Origin: DASQGA01 sp035535315
Lineage (GTDB): Bacteria > Actinomycetota > Thermoleophilia > Gaiellales > Gaiellaceae
Reading direction: 5' to 3'
DNA length: 44,388 nt
Assembly (NCBI GenBank): GCA_035535315.1
Contig: DATLQD010000105.1
Coordinates: forward strand, 1 to 44,388
Shown: positions 43,414-44,388 of the stretch, piece after piece
Numbering within the stretch: position 1 is the stretch's first letter
How the letters are laid out: each line of letters begins with the position of its first letter
Notes under the pieces: generated by a model
What the model was told of the DNA's origin: nothing
The model's input: only the letters and a program-made list of their open reading frames with translations
Database searches by the model: none
Position numbers and translations under genes: made by a program

Positions 43414-44388
43414 GCAGATAGCCGAGCGCCTCGAAGGCGGTCCCTGGGCCGGGCTCGAGCTGGCTCTCGCGCCGCGCGACGTGACTGACGAGAGCACGCT
43501 CAAACGGGCTGTCGACGCCACGCTCGGTGCGACCGAAGGAGCCCGGCTCGCGCTGACGGCCGAAGCACCCGTGAGCTGGCCGAGTGGCGCCTTCGTCTGC
43601 GTCGACCGGCTGACCGAGGAGGCACGTCGCAGCATCGAGCGAAGCGCCGATTTTGCCGCCGCGATCGGGTCACCAATCCTCACGATCCACTTGTATGCGC
43701 CGCTGGCGCCGGCTGAGTTCCGCGTCGCTCCCGCCCTCGACGAAGCCGAGGTCGAGCGCTTCCTCCGCTTCTACGCAGAAACCTGCTTGGAGCGCGGCGT
43801 GGAGCCGCTGATCGAGAACGTTCCACCGGTGCTCCGGATGCGGGTCGGAGGGCTCTTCGTATCCCAGATCGGGGGCCACTGGCAGGACCTCGTGCGATGG
43901 CGCGAGCGCGTCCCGGAGCTCGGCTTCACACTCGACCTCTCGCACGCCGGGCTCTTCAAGAACTTCGCGGCTGCCTATCCCTCGCTTTTCGGCCTTGCGT
44001 CGGACGAGGACCTGACACTAGACCGCTACATCGACGAGCTCGGCTCCGCTGCAGCCGTGGCGCACATCTCGGATGCCCACGGGCTGCTCGGAGAGGGCCT
44101 GCCTTACGGAAGCGGCGAGCTCGACCTCGACCGGGCCGTCGCGCGTATCGGAAAACACGCCCGGTTCCTCGTCGCGGAGATCAACGAGCCCGACCATGCC
44201 CGCTCCCCCGACATGAAGCGCGGCTATCTGGCGATCGAGAAGGCCCTTGCCCAGCCGGAGCCCCCGCCCGCTCCCCGGCCGAGACGCCTGCGGCCGGACG
44301 ACTTCGACTGGCAGGCCGTGCTCGGCTTGCGAGATCCGGTGCCGTCGCTCCTCGACCTGCAGGAGCGGTTCGGCGGACGGCGCATTCT
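43361..44388 (+). CDS. TIM-barrel sugar isomerase-like protein, probable fusion to CapD-type dehydratase (cut by window end)
   Basis: Open from ATG 43361 to the window end without a stop, 342 codons. Residues from about 30 to 290 form an AP-endonuclease-2/xylose-isomerase-like barrel: LIENVPP (metal Glu), FTLDLSHAGLF (Asp, His), AHISDAHGLLGEGLPYGSGE (His, Asp), and VAEINEPDHARSP (Glu). A Pro-rich linker (QPEPPPAPRPRR) follows, then DDFDWQAVLGLRDPVPSLLD and LQERFGGRRI, which resembles the segment before the first strand of CapD/FlaA1/PglF-type UDP-sugar dehydratases (LLGRxPV..D, GKRVLVTGAGGSIG). A full fusion is inferred. The ATG lies 53 bp inside the upstream gene with no clear SD; a later start is possible. 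Confidence 0.75.
   Translation, partial: MSTGSATIPQLKAAPDLEQIAERLEGGPWAGLELALAPRDVTDESTLKRAVDATLGATEGARLALTAEAPVSWPSGAFVCVDRLTEEARRSIERSADFAAAIGSPILTIHLYAPLAPAEFRVAPALDEAEVERFLRFYAETCLERGVEPLIENVPPVLRMRVGGLFVSQIGGHWQDLVRWRERVPELGFTLDLSHAGLFKNFAAAYPSLFGLASDEDLTLDRYIDELGSAAAVAHISDAHGLLGEGLPYGSGELDLDRAVARIGKHARFLVAEINEPDHARSPDMKRGYLAIEKALAQPEPPPAPRPRRLRPDDFDWQAVLGLRDPVPSLLDLQERFGGRRI

Overview
The window is a high-GC, almost fully coding stretch of a bacterial chromosome. Gene content (long-form HPF, SmpB/tmRNA, a full F1Fo ATP synthase, B12-dependent MetH, LytR-CpsA-Psr protein), base composition and frequent GTG/TTG starts suggest a deep-branching actinobacterium. My best guess is class Thermoleophilia (Gaiella/Solirubrobacter-like). 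That is inference from style and content, not from a database match. Nearly everything from base 1 to 38 kb is on the minus strand; the last 6 kb is mainly plus.

Layout. 0-7 kb: the 5' part of tmRNA (ssrA, cut by the window edge), a broken membrane-protein gene, then smpB, rnr, a C-terminal processing protease, ftsX, ftsE and prfB; prfB carries a programmed +1 frameshift. 7-12 kb: a cupin, secA, an unrecognised gene, hpf, comF, and a decayed SRPBCC gene flanked by a 14-bp direct repeat. 12-19.4 kb: cell-surface sugar genes (two nucleotidyltransferases, a cupin sugar-phosphate-isomerase-like protein, UDP-glucose dehydrogenase, an LCP transferase) with ahcY among them. 19.4-23.5 kb: metH, preceded by a tiny four-cysteine ORF and a strong terminator.

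23.5-38 kb is the most unusual part. The ATP synthase genes run AtpZ-like, atpI, B, E, F, H, A, G, then are interrupted by about 7 kb holding a complete oligopeptide ABC transporter (oppC, binding protein, oppB, oppD, oppF) and an anti-sigma-like gene, before atpD and atpC follow in the same direction. Between oppD and oppF two mini-ORFs built from the same repeat are chained by three successive 4-nt stop/start overlaps. Between ctpA/rnr, hpf/unknown and atpA/atpG the downstream coding frame starts on a non-canonical codon (GTA, CTG, ATA) overlapping the upstream stop.

38-44.4 kb: a polysaccharide locus with a DUF354 glycosyltransferase, a TagO/WecA-type lipid-carrier sugar-phosphate transferase, a UDP-sugar dehydrogenase, two SDR epimerases (the first without its catalytic Tyr), and a TIM-barrel protein whose C-terminus runs into what looks like the start of a CapD/FlaA1-type nucleotide-sugar dehydratase, cut by the window end. 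Together with the 12-19 kb genes this suggests synthesis and wall attachment of an acidic surface glycan.
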